Of a DNA stretch of 64,000 bases, positions 1-9,941 are shown in pieces. Made by a program: the position numbers and the translations under genes. The stretch is from an uncultured Flavobacteriaceae bacterium. Lineage in GTDB: Bacteria > Bacteroidota > Bacteroidia > Flavobacteriales > Flavobacteriaceae. The stretch lies in the NCBI GenBank assembly GCA_947488435.1, contig CANKZG010000002.1:186001-250000 (forward strand), in the 5' to 3' direction. Position 1 is the first letter of the stretch. Each line of letters opens with the position of its first letter. The notes under the pieces were generated by a model. The model was not told the origin of the DNA. It did no database searches and was given only the letters and a program-made list of their open reading frames with translations.

Positions 1-277
1 CCCAAGAGGCAGTTACTTTTTGAGGTTTTGTCCAAAATTCTAATTTTTTAATGGAATTGCGTAGCTCTGCCAGTACAACTTGTGTTTCAGAAACCAAGCT
101 TTCAAATTTTGGTTTTTTGAAATCAAGATACATGGCTTCACAAATAGCGTCTTCTTGAGCTAAAACTACTTTTTCTAATTTTTGAAGTGCTTTTTTTCTA
201 TAGGTAATTTCCTTGGTACGCTGACTTCTATAAAAAGTACGTTGTTCCTGTAGGGTTTCCGAAATACTATTGATCAT
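1..277 (-). CDS. Aldehyde dehydrogenase, class-3-like (5' part only)
   Basis: This is the first 92 codons of a minus-strand gene that runs off the left edge of the window. The start codon is the ATG whose complement lies at 275-277. The peptide begins MINSISETLQEQRTFYRSQR and continues with a helical stretch containing ETQVVLAELRNSIKKLEFW. This matches the N-terminal helices of class 3 (ALDH3/AlkH-type) fatty-aldehyde dehydrogenases, where a SEL...L..W segment precedes the NAD-binding Rossmann fold. The catalytic Glu and Cys lie outside the window, so activity cannot be judged. It is divergent from ilvD, with about 270 bp between them. Family assignment is likely but rests on the N-terminus alone. 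Confidence 0.7.
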   Translation of the reverse strand, partial: MINSISETLQEQRTFYRSQRTKEITYRKKALQKLEKVVLAQEDAICEAMYLDFKKPKFESLVSETQVVLAELRNSIKKLEFWTKPQKVTASW

Positions 278-489
278 AGATCAAAAGTAAAGAAACCTTT
301 GAGTATTAAAAAGAGGAAATCTATGAATTTATGATAAGGAATAAAGACTGTAAAAAAGATTAAAAAAATTATTGAATATTGGATATGATTAAAAGTTAAA
401 TTTTTGATATTCAATGGAATAACTAAATATTTGGAATATTGAATTTGAAACAAGTAATAATGTTAAAATTCTAAGGTATTTGAAACAAT

Positions 490-497
490 TATCTTTG
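490..497 (+). promoter_or_regulatory. Candidate -7 element upstream of ilvD
   Basis: TATCTTTG matches the Bacteroidota -7 consensus TAnnTTTG exactly. It lies 49 bp before the ilvD start, giving a plausible 5' UTR of about 40 nt. No good TTG -33 element is seen at the usual 17-23 nt spacing; only GTTA near 462-465 is close. Upstream, at 371-444, are AT-rich inverted copies of ATTGAATAT that could bind a regulator. Confidence 0.45.
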
Positions 498-546
498 ATT
501 GATAGATTATTTATAGGATAAATTAGAAATAGGAAGAAATAATTTA

Positions 547-2223
547 ATGGAATTGAATAAATACAGTAAGAATGTCACGCAAGACCCAAGTCAACCTGCG
601 GCTCAGGCAATGTTACATGCTATTGGACTTACCGAAAAGGATTTAAAAAAACCACTAATTGGTATCGGAAGCACGGGTTATGAGGGTAACCCATGTAACA
701 TGCACTTAAATGATCTGGCGCAGTTCGTAAAAGAGGGCACGAATGCTGGTAATCTGGTAGGTTTAGTATTTAATACAATCGGTGTTAGCGATGGTATTTC
801 TATGGGAACCTATGGAATGCGATATTCTCTTCCTTCGCGTGATATAATTGCCGATTCTATGGAAACGGTGGTACAAGCCATGAATTACGATGGTTTAATT
901 ACTGTTGTGGGTTGCGACAAAAATATGCCAGGAGCATTAATGGCTATGATTCGTTTAAACAGGCCATCCGTATTATTATATGGAGGGACGATAGCTTCTG
1001 GTTGCTTTAAAGATAAAAAATTAGATGTTGTTTCTGCTTTTGAAGCATGGGGAGAGAAAGTTGCGGGAACGCTAAATGAAACAGATTATAAAGGGATTAT
1101 CCAAAACGCCTGTCCAGGTGCAGGTGCCTGTGGTGGAATGTATACGGCAAATACAATGGCTTCTGCAATTGAAGCTTTAGGAATGTCAATGCCATATAGT
1201 TCATCCAACCCTGCCTTAGGAAAAGAAAAGAAACACGATTGTATAGCCTCTGGTAAGGCACTTCGTTATCTACTCGAAAATGATATAAAACCTAGTGATA
1301 TCCTTACCAGAAAGTCATTTGAAAATGCGGTACGATTGCTCACCTTATTAGGGGGTTCCACCAATGCCGTATTGCACTTTTTAGCCATTGCTAAAGCCGC
1401 AGAAATTGAGTTCACCTTAGATGATTTTCAAAAAATGAGTGATCAAACTCCATTTCTGGCAGATTTAAAACCTAGCGGGAAATACTTAATGGAAGACTTG
1501 CATCGTGCAGGGGGAGTGCCCGCAGTTATGAAATTTATGCTTTCGCACGGAATGTTACATGGGGATTGTTTGACCGTAACAGGGAAAACCATAGCCGAAA
1601 ATTTAGCTGATTTACCGGGACTAAAAACTGGACAGCAAATTATTAAACCTGTTACAGCACCTATTAAGGCAACAGGTCACCTACGTATACTATATGGAAA
1701 TTTAGCATCAGAGGGAGCGGTAGCTAAAATTACAGGAAAAGAAGGTCTAGTTTTTACTGGGCCAGCTAAAGTTTTTGAAGATGAATTTCAAGCAAATGCC
1801 GGTATTGGTAAGGGTCTGGTTAAGAAAGGAGATGTTGTTGTTATTCGGTATGAAGGTCCAAAAGGAGGACCGGGTATGCCAGAAATGTTGAAACCCACCG
1901 CGGCAATTATGGGCGCTGGTTTAGGCAAAGATGTAGCCTTGATTACCGATGGACGCTTTTCTGGAGGAACACACGGGTTTGTAGTAGGCCATATAGCTCC
2001 TGAAGCACAAGAAGGAGGAACTATTGGTTTGCTGAAAGATGGGGATATTATTACGATTGATGCGAATAAAAATAGCATCTCTGTGGATTTATCCGATAAG
2101 GAAATTAATGCCAGAAGAGCAGCTTGGGTACAACCAGAATTGAAAGTAAAAAAAGGAAGTTTATATAAGTATGCCAAAACCGTTTCGTCAGCTTCGCAAG
2201 GATGTGTAACAGACGAAATTTAA
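547..2223 (+). CDS. ilvD: Dihydroxy-acid dehydratase
   Basis: IlvD removes water from 2,3-dihydroxy-isovalerate and 2,3-dihydroxy-3-methylvalerate to give the 2-oxo acids for valine and isoleucine; the isovalerate product also feeds leucine synthesis. The 558-residue length is normal for the family. The three conserved iron-sulfur cysteines are visible: Cys50 ([10 protein letters not shown]), Cys123 (VGCDKNMPG) and Cys195 ([18 protein letters not shown]). The C-terminal half carries [11 protein letters not shown], the conserved substrate/Mg region. The start ATG follows an A-rich leader and no earlier start fits. It is the first gene of an operon with ilvB, 27 nt downstream. Nothing is missing, and the call is secure. 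Confidence 0.97.
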   Translation: MELNKYSKNVTQDPSQPAAQAMLHAIGLTEKDLKKPLIGIGSTGYEGNPCNMHLNDLAQFVKEGTNAGNLVGLVFNTIGVSDGISMGTYGMRYSLPSRDIIADSMETVVQAMNYDGLITVVGCDKNMPGALMAMIRLNRPSVLLYGGTIASGCFKDKKLDVVSAFEAWGEKVAGTLNETDYKGIIQNACPGAGACGGMYTANTMASAIEALGMSMPYSSSNPALGKEKKHDCIASGKALRYLLENDIKPSDILTRKSFENAVRLLTLLGGSTNAVLHFLAIAKAAEIEFTLDDFQKMSDQTPFLADLKPSGKYLMEDLHRAGGVPAVMKFMLSHGMLHGDCLTVTGKTIAENLADLPGLKTGQQIIKPVTAPIKATGHLRILYGNLASEGAVAKITGKEGLVFTGPAKVFEDEFQANAGIGKGLVKKGDVVVIRYEGPKGGPGMPEMLKPTAAIMGAGLGKDVALITDGRFSGGTHGFVVGHIAPEAQEGGTIGLLKDGDIITIDANKNSISVDLSDKEINARRAAWVQPELKVKKGSLYKYAKTVSSASQGCVTDEI

Positions 2224-2250
2224 AGCTTGGTAAGAGAAAAGGGATAGCTT

Positions 2251-3984
2251 ATGGAAACAGTAAAAGAAAAAAAGGAAATACCAGAAAAAGGAACAGCTAT
2301 GAAAATTAGTGGAGCAGAAGCAATTATTCATTGTTTATTGGCTGAAGGAGTAGATTTAATTTATGGCTACCCTGGAGGTGCTATTATGCCGGTCTATGAT
2401 GAATTATATAAGTTTCAAGATAAATTAGCGCACATTTTAACACGACATGAACAGGGGGCAACACATGCTGCTCAAGGGTTTGCTCGCGCAACAGGGAAAG
2501 TTGGAGTAGCCATGGCAACGTCTGGCCCCGGCGCAACTAATTTAGTAACAGGTTTGGCAGATGCACAAATTGATTCTACTCCGATGGTTTGTATAACCGG
2601 ACAGGTGCCTCGACATTTATTAGGTTCAGATGCTTTTCAGGAGACGGATATTATTGGTATATCGACCCCAGTAACTAAATGGAATTATCAAATTACACAA
2701 GCTTCAGAGATACCAGAAATTTTAGCCAAAGCTTTTTATATTGCTAAATCTGGTCGTCCGGGACCGGTATTAATTGATATTACAAAAAATGCACAATTTG
2801 AAGAGTTCGAATTTCATTACGAACCTTGTAAAGGTGTACGCAGTTACAAGGCGGTTCCCCAACCAAATATTGATGCTATAACGGAAGCTGCAAACCTTAT
2901 TAACAAAGCAAAGAAGCCATATATTGTATTCGGGCAGGGCGTTATTTTGGGTGAAGCCGAAAAGGAATTAAAAGCACTGGTGGAAAAGGCCGGAATACCT
3001 GCAGCATGGACAATCTTAGGGCTTTCTGCAATGGATACAGAGCATCCATTAAATGTAGGAATGGTGGGTATGCATGGCAATTATGGCCCCAATATTCTAA
3101 CCAATGAATGTGATGTATTAATTGCTATTGGCATGCGTTTTGACGATCGGGTAACGGGTAGTTTGGATACCTATGCAAAGCAGGCGAAGGTGATTCATTT
3201 TGAGATAGATCCTGCGGAGATAGATAAGAATGTGAAAGCAGACGTAGCGGTATTAGGAAATGCAAAGGAAACATTAGAATTGTTATTGCCTAAAATACAA
3301 CCCAATACACATACCGATTGGCATGATGAGTTTAAAAAGAAATACAAAATTGAATATGAAGCTGTAATTAAGAATGACGTCCATCCTACGAAAGCAGGTT
3401 TAACTATGGGAGAAGTCATCGAAGAAATTAATTTAGCTTCTAATAATAAGGCAGTTATAGTAACCGATGTAGGGCAGCACCAAATGATCGCTTGTCGTTA
3501 TGCAAAATTTAACCAAAGCAAAAGTAATATCACCTCAGGTGGGTTGGGAACCATGGGGTTTGCCCTTCCAGCTGCGATAGGAGCCAAGATGGGAGCTATG
3601 CACCGAGAAGTTGTAGCTATTATAGGTGATGGAGGATATCAAATGACCATTCAGGAATTGGGTACCATTTTTCAAAATAAAACTCCCGTCAAAATTGTTG
3701 TACTAAACAATGAGCATTTAGGAATGGTAAGACAGTGGCAGGAACTATTTTTTGAAAGCCGCTATGCTTCTACCGTAATGACTAACCCCGATTTTGTAAA
3801 GATAGCCGAAGGATATCACATAAAGGCTAAACGTGTAAAAGAACGTAAAGATCTTAAAACTACGGTACAGGAAATGATTGCCTCGAAAGAAGCCTATTTC
3901 TTGGAGGTTTGTGTAGAGAAAGAAGACAATGTATTTCCAATGATTCCGTCTGGAGCCTCCGTATCTGACATTCGTTTAAAATAA
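2251..3984 (+). CDS. ilvB: Acetolactate synthase, large (catalytic) subunit
   Basis: This is the thiamine-diphosphate and FAD-dependent acetohydroxyacid synthase that joins pyruvate with pyruvate or 2-oxobutyrate. At 577 residues it has the normal size. The catalytic glutamate that activates ThDP is Glu67 in TRHEQGATHAAQGFARATG. The Mg/ThDP motif near the C-terminus reads GDGGYQMTIQELGTIF and ends in LNNEHLGMVRQWQ. The family core starts at about residue 17 (MKISGAEAIIHCL), so translation could begin at 2251 or at the internal ATG at 2299; the annotated start adds a charged 16-residue extension. The next gene encodes its regulatory subunit. The call is secure; only the exact start is open. 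Confidence 0.96.
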   Translation: METVKEKKEIPEKGTAMKISGAEAIIHCLLAEGVDLIYGYPGGAIMPVYDELYKFQDKLAHILTRHEQGATHAAQGFARATGKVGVAMATSGPGATNLVTGLADAQIDSTPMVCITGQVPRHLLGSDAFQETDIIGISTPVTKWNYQITQASEIPEILAKAFYIAKSGRPGPVLIDITKNAQFEEFEFHYEPCKGVRSYKAVPQPNIDAITEAANLINKAKKPYIVFGQGVILGEAEKELKALVEKAGIPAAWTILGLSAMDTEHPLNVGMVGMHGNYGPNILTNECDVLIAIGMRFDDRVTGSLDTYAKQAKVIHFEIDPAEIDKNVKADVAVLGNAKETLELLLPKIQPNTHTDWHDEFKKKYKIEYEAVIKNDVHPTKAGLTMGEVIEEINLASNNKAVIVTDVGQHQMIACRYAKFNQSKSNITSGGLGTMGFALPAAIGAKMGAMHREVVAIIGDGGYQMTIQELGTIFQNKTPVKIVVLNNEHLGMVRQWQELFFESRYASTVMTNPDFVKIAEGYHIKAKRVKERKDLKTTVQEMIASKEAYFLEVCVEKEDNVFPMIPSGASVSDIRLK

Positions 3985-4023
3985 GAATTATGAACTCCCT
4001 TTAACCAGAAAGATTAGAACACG

Positions 4024-4551
4024 ATGAAAAAAAAGTGGTTTACCATCTCTGTATATTCAGAAAATAATGTAGGGCTACTCAACAGAATATCAGGAATATT
4101 CTTAAAGCGTCACATTAATATTGAGAGTTTAAATGTTTCCAAATCAGAAATAGAAAACGTATCAAAATTTACGATTGTAGTTTTTACAACAGAAGAGTGG
4201 ACGCGAAAAATAGTAGGACAAATTGAGAAGCAGATTGAGGTAATAAAAGCATTCTATCATACAGATGAAGAAACGATTTATCAAGAATCCGCAATTTTTA
4301 AAATAGCATCTAATCTTTTGTTCGATGAGCGTCAGATTCAAAATATCATTAAAGAAAGTAATGCACAAATTGTTACGGTCTCAAGAGATTTCTTTGTACT
4401 TGCTAAAACAGGAAGAAAAGGAGAAATAGATGAAGTATATCAACAATTACTTCCCTATGGAATAATGCAGTTTGTGCGATCCGGAAGAATAGCGGTATCT
4501 AAAGCAGAGATGCAGATAACGGCTTTATTGAGAGGGTTTCAACACAGTTAA
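4024..4551 (+). CDS. ilvN: Acetolactate synthase, small (regulatory) subunit
   Basis: This regulatory partner of IlvB confers valine feedback inhibition in this family. It has 175 residues. The N-terminal ACT domain is clear in residues 5-75 (TISVYSENNVGLLNRISGIF, then INIESLNVS). A second alpha/beta domain typical of the small-subunit C-terminus covers about residues 85-165 and includes ALLRGFQ at the end. It starts 39 nt after ilvB stops, and ilvC follows after 76 nt. The ACT domain is a likely site for end-product control, by homology with known small subunits. The symbol ilvH would serve equally. Confidence 0.92.
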   Translation: MKKKWFTISVYSENNVGLLNRISGIFLKRHINIESLNVSKSEIENVSKFTIVVFTTEEWTRKIVGQIEKQIEVIKAFYHTDEETIYQESAIFKIASNLLFDERQIQNIIKESNAQIVTVSRDFFVLAKTGRKGEIDEVYQQLLPYGIMQFVRSGRIAVSKAEMQITALLRGFQHS

Positions 4552-4627
4552 TCAACTTACTAATTATACTAAAATGTGCTTTGTAATTCCAAAAAGGGGA
4601 TTATAGAAGTAAAAATCAATTTAAAAA

Positions 4628-6103
4628 ATGGCAAATTATTTTAATACACTATCACTAAGAGATCAACTTACGCAATTAGGAAAATGCAGATTCATGGACA
4701 TTGCTGAATTTTCAGATGGTGTATCCGCTTTAAAAGGAAAGAAAATTGTTATTGTGGGATGTGGAGCTCAGGGCTTAAATCAAGGACTTAATATGCGAGA
4801 TTCTGGATTGGATATTGCATACACACTTCGTGATACTGCAATTCAAGAAAAACGGCAATCGTATATAAATGCAACAGAAAATGGATTTGTTGTCGGCACC
4901 TATGAGGAGTTGGTGCCAGAAGCAGATTTGGTCATTAATTTAACCCCAGATAAACAACACACCAATGTGGTGAGTACGGTAATGCCATTAATGAAACAAG
5001 GAGCCACGCTATCGTATTCCCATGGTTTTAATATTGTTGAAGAAGGCATGCAAGTTAGGAAAGATCTAACCGTAATAATGGTTGCTCCAAAGAGTCCGGG
5101 TTCAGAAGTTCGAGAAGAGTATAAACGTGGTTTTGGAGTACCAACACTAATCGCCGTGCATCCAGAAAATGATCCTGAAGGAAAAGGACTGGAACAAGCA
5201 AAGGCCTATGCTGCCGGAACAGGAGGACATAAAGCAGGAGTTTTAGAATCTTCTTTTGTTGCGGAAGTAAAGTCAGATTTAATGGGTGAGCAAACCATTT
5301 TATGCGGCTTATTGCAAACAGGTTCTATTTTATGTTTTGATAAAATGCTAGAAAAGGGTATTGATGCCGGTTTTGCATCCAAACTAATACAATATGGATG
5401 GGAAACCATTACGGAAGGTTTGAAGCATGGAGGAATTACCAATATGATGGATCGTTTGTCGAACCCTGCTAAAATTAAGGCGTTTGATCTTTCGGAAGAG
5501 CTTAAAACCATAATGCGACCTCTTTTTCAGAAACATATGGACGACATTATGAGTGGACATTTTTCTAAGACTATGATGGAAGATTGGGCAAATGGAGATA
5601 AAAACCTTTTAACCTGGAGAGCCGCAACGGGAGAAACAGCTTTTGAGAAAACCCCAGCGGGAACAGTAGAAATTTCAGAACAAGACTATTATGATCACGG
5701 TGTTATTCTAGTTGCTTTTGTTCGAGCAGGTGTTGAGTTGGCTTATGAAACGATGACAGAATCTGGAATTATTGGAGAATCTGCGTATTATGAGTCCTTG
5801 CATGAAACACCGCTGATTGCGAACACTATCGCTCGGAAAAAATTATTTGAAATGAATCGTGTAATTTCAGATACTGCGGAATATGGTTGTTACCTCTTTG
5901 ATCATGCTTGTAAGCCATTGTTAACAGACTTTATGAAAACGGTTGATACTGATATCATAGGTACAGTTTATGGTTCAGGTGCTGATAACGGCGTGGATAA
6001 CGTAAAGTTGATTTTGGTAAACCAAGCGCTTCGTGAACATCCTGTAGAGATTGTGGGTGCTCGTTTACGTGCATCTATGACGGCAATGAAACCAATAGTA
6101 TAA
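4628..6103 (+). CDS. ilvC: Ketol-acid reductoisomerase, class II (long form)
   Basis: IlvC isomerises and reduces 2-acetolactate and 2-aceto-2-hydroxybutyrate with Mg2+ and NADPH. The 491-residue length equals the long E. coli form with a duplicated C-terminal knotted domain, not the short roughly 330-residue form. The Rossmann motif GCGAQG lies at residues 44-49. Arg68, Arg76 and Ser78 ([12 protein letters not shown]) sit where the long enzymes bind the NADPH phosphate, so NADPH is predicted. The C-terminal repeats are complete and end in MTAMKPIV. It is the fourth gene of the ilv operon, with gapN-like 19 nt downstream. No anomaly was seen. Confidence 0.96.
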   Translation: MANYFNTLSLRDQLTQLGKCRFMDIAEFSDGVSALKGKKIVIVGCGAQGLNQGLNMRDSGLDIAYTLRDTAIQEKRQSYINATENGFVVGTYEELVPEADLVINLTPDKQHTNVVSTVMPLMKQGATLSYSHGFNIVEEGMQVRKDLTVIMVAPKSPGSEVREEYKRGFGVPTLIAVHPENDPEGKGLEQAKAYAAGTGGHKAGVLESSFVAEVKSDLMGEQTILCGLLQTGSILCFDKMLEKGIDAGFASKLIQYGWETITEGLKHGGITNMMDRLSNPAKIKAFDLSEELKTIMRPLFQKHMDDIMSGHFSKTMMEDWANGDKNLLTWRAATGETAFEKTPAGTVEISEQDYYDHGVILVAFVRAGVELAYETMTESGIIGESAYYESLHETPLIANTIARKKLFEMNRVISDTAEYGCYLFDHACKPLLTDFMKTVDTDIIGTVYGSGADNGVDNVKLILVNQALREHPVEIVGARLRASMTAMKPIV

Positions 6104-6122
6104 ACACGACCACATTTATTAT

Positions 6123-7697
6123 ATGATACCAGAAGAATTTCAAATAGGAACTCCAATACATCAGAAAGAATATCTGGTAAATGGAGAATTGAAGGTATGG
6201 AAAGGAGAAGTAACCGAAGTTTTTTCAACAATCTCAAGTACAGAAACTTATGCCCCTACATTAGTAGGGAGTATTCCAACAATGGGTGAAGCAGAAGCTT
6301 TAGATGCTTTAGACGCAGCATTGGGAGCATACGCTAAAGGACAAGGTGTTTGGCCTACAATGCGAGTTAAAGATCGTATTGAATGTATGGAAACCTTTGT
6401 GAAGAAAATGGAGGTAAAACGCGATGAAGTTGTAAAACTTTTGATGTGGGAAATTGGGAAGTCGTTACCAGATTCGCAGAAAGAGTTTGATAGAACTGTA
6501 GAATATATCTATGACACCATTGAAGATTATAAGGATCTAGATCGCAATGCGGCTAAATTTCAAAAAAGTAGTGGGGTGTATGCTCATATTCGACGGGGGC
6601 CTTTAGGGGTGGTACTTTGTTTAGGGCCCTATAACTATCCTCTTAATGAAACTTTTGCCTTATTAATTCCTGCAATTATCATGGGGAATACCGCTGTTTT
6701 TAAACCAGCAAAGCATGGAGTTTTGTTAATAACCCCTTTATTAGAAGCTTTTCAATCTAGTTTTCCAAAAGGAGTTATAAATGTCTTGTTCGGAAGAGGA
6801 AGAACAGTGGCAGCACCAATTATGAAAACTGGAAAAATAGATGTTTTAGCACTTATAGGAAATAGTAAATCGGCAAATGCCCTTCAAGATCAACACCCTA
6901 AGAGTAATCGCCTGCGTTTAGTTTTAGGATTGGAAGCTAAAAACCCTGCAATTGTTCTTCCGGATGCCGATTTGGATTTGACCGTTGAAGAATGCTTGGC
7001 AGGAACGTTATCCTTTAATGGGCAGCGATGCACAGCACTAAAAGTAATTTATGTACATGAAGAAATTCGAGAAGAATTTATAAAGCGATTTACCAAAAGA
7101 GTCGATGCCTTAAAATTTGGTAACCCATGGGATGATGGCGTAAAGCTAACACCTTTGCCAGAACCGGGAAAACCAGCATATATTCAGGAACTGATTGATG
7201 ATGCAAAAGAAAAAGGTGCTAAAATTCTAAATAAAAAAGGAGGTCAACATAGTGAAAACTATGTGTGGCCTGCGGTGTTGTATCCCGTATCCAAAGATAT
7301 GCGAGTGTATAATGAAGAACAGTTTGGTCCCGTAATCCCAATTCTTTCTTTTAAAGACATTGAAGAGCCTTTAGATGATATGGCAGCATCTAATTACGGA
7401 CAACAAGTAAGTTTGTTTGGGAAAGATGTATATGCGCTAGCTCCGCTGATAGATACTTTGGCAAATTTGGTGTGCCGGGTAAATTTAAACAGCTCTTGTC
7501 AAAGAGGTCCTGATGTATATCCTTTTACAGGTCGTAAAGATTCAGCACAAGCAACATTAAGTGTACATGATGCCTTACGTTCTTTTTCAATTCGAACATT
7601 TGTTGCCTTTAAAGACAACGACCTTAATAATGATACTATCGAACAACTTTTAGAAACTAAATTATCTAATTTTATAAGTACCGATTATATATTATAG
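6123..7697 (+). CDS. GapN-like aldehyde dehydrogenase (putative NADP-dependent glyceraldehyde-3-phosphate dehydrogenase)
   Basis: This 524-residue ALDH-superfamily protein resembles non-phosphorylating glyceraldehyde-3-phosphate dehydrogenases, which oxidise the aldehyde directly to 3-phosphoglycerate with NADP. The catalytic cysteine is Cys303 in [13 protein letters not shown]-type context ([10 protein letters not shown]). The coenzyme-site motif [18 protein letters not shown] and FKPAKHG are present. Counting back 34 residues from Cys303, the ALDH spacing to the general-base Glu, reaches Gly269: the usual LELGGK reads LGLEAK here, with Glu at 271. The gene follows ilvC by 19 nt and precedes a methyltransferase by 3 nt, so it is co-transcribed with ilv genes. 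One idea is NADPH supply for IlvC. The substrate is not certain. Confidence 0.72.
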   Translation: MIPEEFQIGTPIHQKEYLVNGELKVWKGEVTEVFSTISSTETYAPTLVGSIPTMGEAEALDALDAALGAYAKGQGVWPTMRVKDRIECMETFVKKMEVKRDEVVKLLMWEIGKSLPDSQKEFDRTVEYIYDTIEDYKDLDRNAAKFQKSSGVYAHIRRGPLGVVLCLGPYNYPLNETFALLIPAIIMGNTAVFKPAKHGVLLITPLLEAFQSSFPKGVINVLFGRGRTVAAPIMKTGKIDVLALIGNSKSANALQDQHPKSNRLRLVLGLEAKNPAIVLPDADLDLTVEECLAGTLSFNGQRCTALKVIYVHEEIREEFIKRFTKRVDALKFGNPWDDGVKLTPLPEPGKPAYIQELIDDAKEKGAKILNKKGGQHSENYVWPAVLYPVSKDMRVYNEEQFGPVIPILSFKDIEEPLDDMAASNYGQQVSLFGKDVYALAPLIDTLANLVCRVNLNSSCQRGPDVYPFTGRKDSAQATLSVHDALRSFSIRTFVAFKDNDLNNDTIEQLLETKLSNFISTDYIL

Positions 7698-7700
7698 CTA

Positions 7701-8270
7701 TTGAAACTTCCTGAAAAATATAAAGAAATAGAAGCGAAATCCAAGGAAATAGGATTTTCAATGCCTTCTGATATTTCTACAGGAGCCTTGTTACGGAACT
7801 TAGTCACCTCCAAACCCGTTGCTCATTTCTTAGAATTGGGCACGGGCACAGGGCTTGCTTTAGCATGGTTAATAGATGGGATGGACAAAAAATCCTCAAT
7901 AATAACCATAGATAATGACCCTCAACTAATAGAAATAGCATCAAGTTTTTTTAAAGAAACACCTAATACCACTCTCATTTGTGCTGATGCGGCAGTATGG
8001 ATTAAATCTTATGAAGGGCCTAAATTTGATTTGATTTTTGCAGATGCCTGGCCTGGGAAATATAGTGAAATTGATGAGGTATTAGCGTTGGTAAAACCAA
8101 CTGGGTTTTATGTAGTTGATGATATGAATGCACAACCAAATTGGCCAGAAGGTCATGAGAATCATGTGAGACGTTTGGTTGCTTATTTAGAAAATCGTGA
8201 TGATTTTCATATCGTTTCATTGAATTGGTCTACAGGCATAATTATAGCGACTAGAAAGTCTGAAATGTAA
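7701..8270 (+). CDS. Class I SAM-dependent methyltransferase (O-methyltransferase-like)
   Basis: The 189-residue protein has a seven-strand methyltransferase fold. Motif I is FLELGTGTGLALAWL at about residues 48-62, the acidic end of strand 2 is IITIDND, and the post-motif III region reads FDLIFADAWPGKYSEI. These resemble small O-methyltransferases (family 3 or 24 type), but the substrate is unknown. The start given is a TTG three bases after the preceding stop; the first ATG is at 7761 and would delete 20 residues before the fold, so both starts are possible. It is the last gene of the ilv operon and converges with hipA, with only 28 bp between and no obvious terminator. Confidence 0.75.
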   Translation: MKLPEKYKEIEAKSKEIGFSMPSDISTGALLRNLVTSKPVAHFLELGTGTGLALAWLIDGMDKKSSIITIDNDPQLIEIASSFFKETPNTTLICADAAVWIKSYEGPKFDLIFADAWPGKYSEIDEVLALVKPTGFYVVDDMNAQPNWPEGHENHVRRLVAYLENRDDFHIVSLNWSTGIIIATRKSEM

Positions 8271-8298
8271 ATATACCTAATATAGAAAATGAATTGGT

Positions 8299-9606
8299 CT
8301 ACAACTGAATCATGGTATTCCAAATTGCATCTCTTTTTATAGGGTCAACCTGCACAGTATCTGCAAAATCACGCCATTGTGCTATGGTATTTTGAATTTC
8401 AAGAATTAACGTTTTTGCTTTTTTAATGTTCATAAATTTTGCAAATTGCAGAAGATCATTTCGGGTAATATCTCTTCTTTTACCATTAATACTTAAAGCG
8501 TGCTGACTTACCCATATGCTATTCGGACGATAAGCATGGCATACGTCATAGGCAGGAGCTAATTCCCAAGCAGCATCCTTTCGTAATCTAAAAGCAAAAT
8601 TTTTAGTATGATCGTCGCAATTTCTTGCCAGCACGTTAAAAACCATTCTGCGGAACATTTGTTGGGCCTGCGGGTAGGGGAGACGCAGTAAGCGCATTGC
8701 CTGAAACAATTGCTCATAACTATAACTTAGTACGTCATTGAAATCATAATGTTGTAATGCGCAAAGTGTTTGGATATGATGTTTTTGATTTGCTTCCCGA
8801 TCAAAACGTTGTGTCATGAAGTGAGCTCGTCCATTTTCTTCCAGTAGTTGTGAAGGCATCATAGTTATCCCACAGGCAGTGGCCATGTTATAGTATGCCA
8901 TTTCCACACGCCCATAACCTCCACTTTCTCCAAATTGAGCATCACTAACACCATCCAGTTTTAGAAGCCATTGCTGAAACCCTTTAGGCGCTTTTGTTTG
9001 TCCGGAGCGTACTTCTTTTGTTTTGGGATTATAGGCTATTATAGCTTTTGGTCGCGCACCTCCAGCAGAGGTTCCAATACGCAAAATATCGAGCATGGCG
9101 CGTTGTTCATCTTTTTCAACCGATGTTTTGAAGGTTTCTCGCTGGCTAAGCATTTTTTTTGCCATGTCAACTAAACTGTTCAATTCTACAGAAAAAGTAC
9201 GTTGTGTAGGCTTTAATTGAGTGGGTTCAAATTCTAGGGCTCCCATACCCCGGGTACCGATAAAACAGAGTTGTTCAATGGGATTCATACTATTTTCAGC
9301 CCGTCCATTTTGCGTTAACCAATGTTGTAAAAGTCGGTTTCCATATTTATCAGGTAGCATATCTGCAAGTAACCCAGGTAAACCCTTAAAAGTATCGTGT
9401 TCACTGGTGTTTGAGGCTCGTAATTCAGGAAAGGAAAAGATGCGATTTCTATTTGAAATAGGTAATTTTAAAGGTGCTAATTCCCAACCAAAGGTGTGAA
9501 ATTTTGAATCGTACTCAAAACTAGCTAATTCACGATTATTGTCCCAAGAAACAGCACCTACAGTTTCTCCCCATATTTTCACAAATGCAGCATTAACACT
9601 TACCAT
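8299..9606 (-). CDS. hipA: HipA-family serine/threonine kinase toxin
   Basis: HipA toxins phosphorylate a translation factor or tRNA synthetase (GltX for E. coli HipA) and cause growth arrest; the target here is unknown. The 435-residue length is typical. The N-terminal subdomain (about 5-110) includes LPGLLADMLPDKYGNRLL. The phosphate-binding/autophosphorylation loop is GTSAGGARPK (178-187), the ATP-binding Lys is probably 216 in WLLKLDG, the catalytic loop is NCDDHTKN (329-336), and the metal Asp is 354 in PAYDV. All kinase residues look intact. The ATG overlaps the hipB stop region by 7 bp, implying coupled translation with its antitoxin. Confidence 0.92.
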   Translation of the reverse strand: MVSVNAAFVKIWGETVGAVSWDNNRELASFEYDSKFHTFGWELAPLKLPISNRNRIFSFPELRASNTSEHDTFKGLPGLLADMLPDKYGNRLLQHWLTQNGRAENSMNPIEQLCFIGTRGMGALEFEPTQLKPTQRTFSVELNSLVDMAKKMLSQRETFKTSVEKDEQRAMLDILRIGTSAGGARPKAIIAYNPKTKEVRSGQTKAPKGFQQWLLKLDGVSDAQFGESGGYGRVEMAYYNMATACGITMMPSQLLEENGRAHFMTQRFDREANQKHHIQTLCALQHYDFNDVLSYSYEQLFQAMRLLRLPYPQAQQMFRRMVFNVLARNCDDHTKNFAFRLRKDAAWELAPAYDVCHAYRPNSIWVSQHALSINGKRRDITRNDLLQFAKFMNIKKAKTLILEIQNTIAQWRDFADTVQVDPIKRDAIWNTMIQL

Positions 9607-9941
9607 TCGCTCCCGGTTTCAGGTTTTTTAGAACTGCTTGCTCTTTGACGTTGCTTTTTTTCAAGTTTTGCTAAAGCAATAGGACTTATTTGCTGCTCTA
9701 CAACGAAGGTGTTGAAAACATGTAAAACGTCTAGAGCTCTTAAAATCTGTATTAAAGAAAGTAAGGTGATGGCTTCTCCGTTTTCAATCTGCCCTAAAGT
9801 CCAACGATTAATTCCAGCAGTTTCCGCTAATTGTGCTTGTGTCTTATTTTGCTGTAAACGTTGTTCTTTAATATAAATGCCTATAGCTTTTATGATCGAC
9901 ACATCAGACATTAAAACCCATATATTGTTGGTTTTTACCAT
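9600..9941 (-). CDS. hipB: HipB-like antitoxin, XRE-family DNA-binding protein
   Basis: HipB proteins bind HipA, keep it inactive and repress their own operon. The 113-residue protein has an XRE helix-turn-helix at about residues 15-75: IKEQRLQQNKTQAQLAETAG then INRWTLGQIENGEAITLLSL. The basic C-terminal tail (KKQRQRASSSKKPE) is probably flexible. The ATG at 9941 lies inside the first of four operator-like palindromes; an alternative ATG at 9911 (MSDVSIIKAI) is closer to the usual antitoxin N-terminus. A strong Bacteroidota promoter is centred upstream at 9983-10013. It overlaps hipA by 7 bp. The function is secure; the start is less so. Confidence 0.9.
   Translation of the reverse strand: MVKTNNIWVLMSDVSIIKAIGIYIKEQRLQQNKTQAQLAETAGINRWTLGQIENGEAITLLSLIQILRALDVLHVFNTFVVEQQISPIALAKLEKKQRQRASSSKKPETGSEW

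Noticed and set aside
51-54. GDG in FGIFGDGKELPQL of the fused E1 protein as the thiamine motif (protein residues 51-54)
   Set aside because: It is at the extreme N-terminus with no NN 26 residues later; the position that fits the family alignment is GNA 186-188 with DD 215-216.
1788-2177. Minus-strand open frame inside ilvD
   Set aside because: It lies entirely within a secure gene, has no start context or family features, and mirrors the codon pattern of ilvD.
8299-9941. hipBA as part of a prophage or integrated island
   Set aside because: No integrase, phage structural gene, tRNA target or flanking direct repeat was seen.
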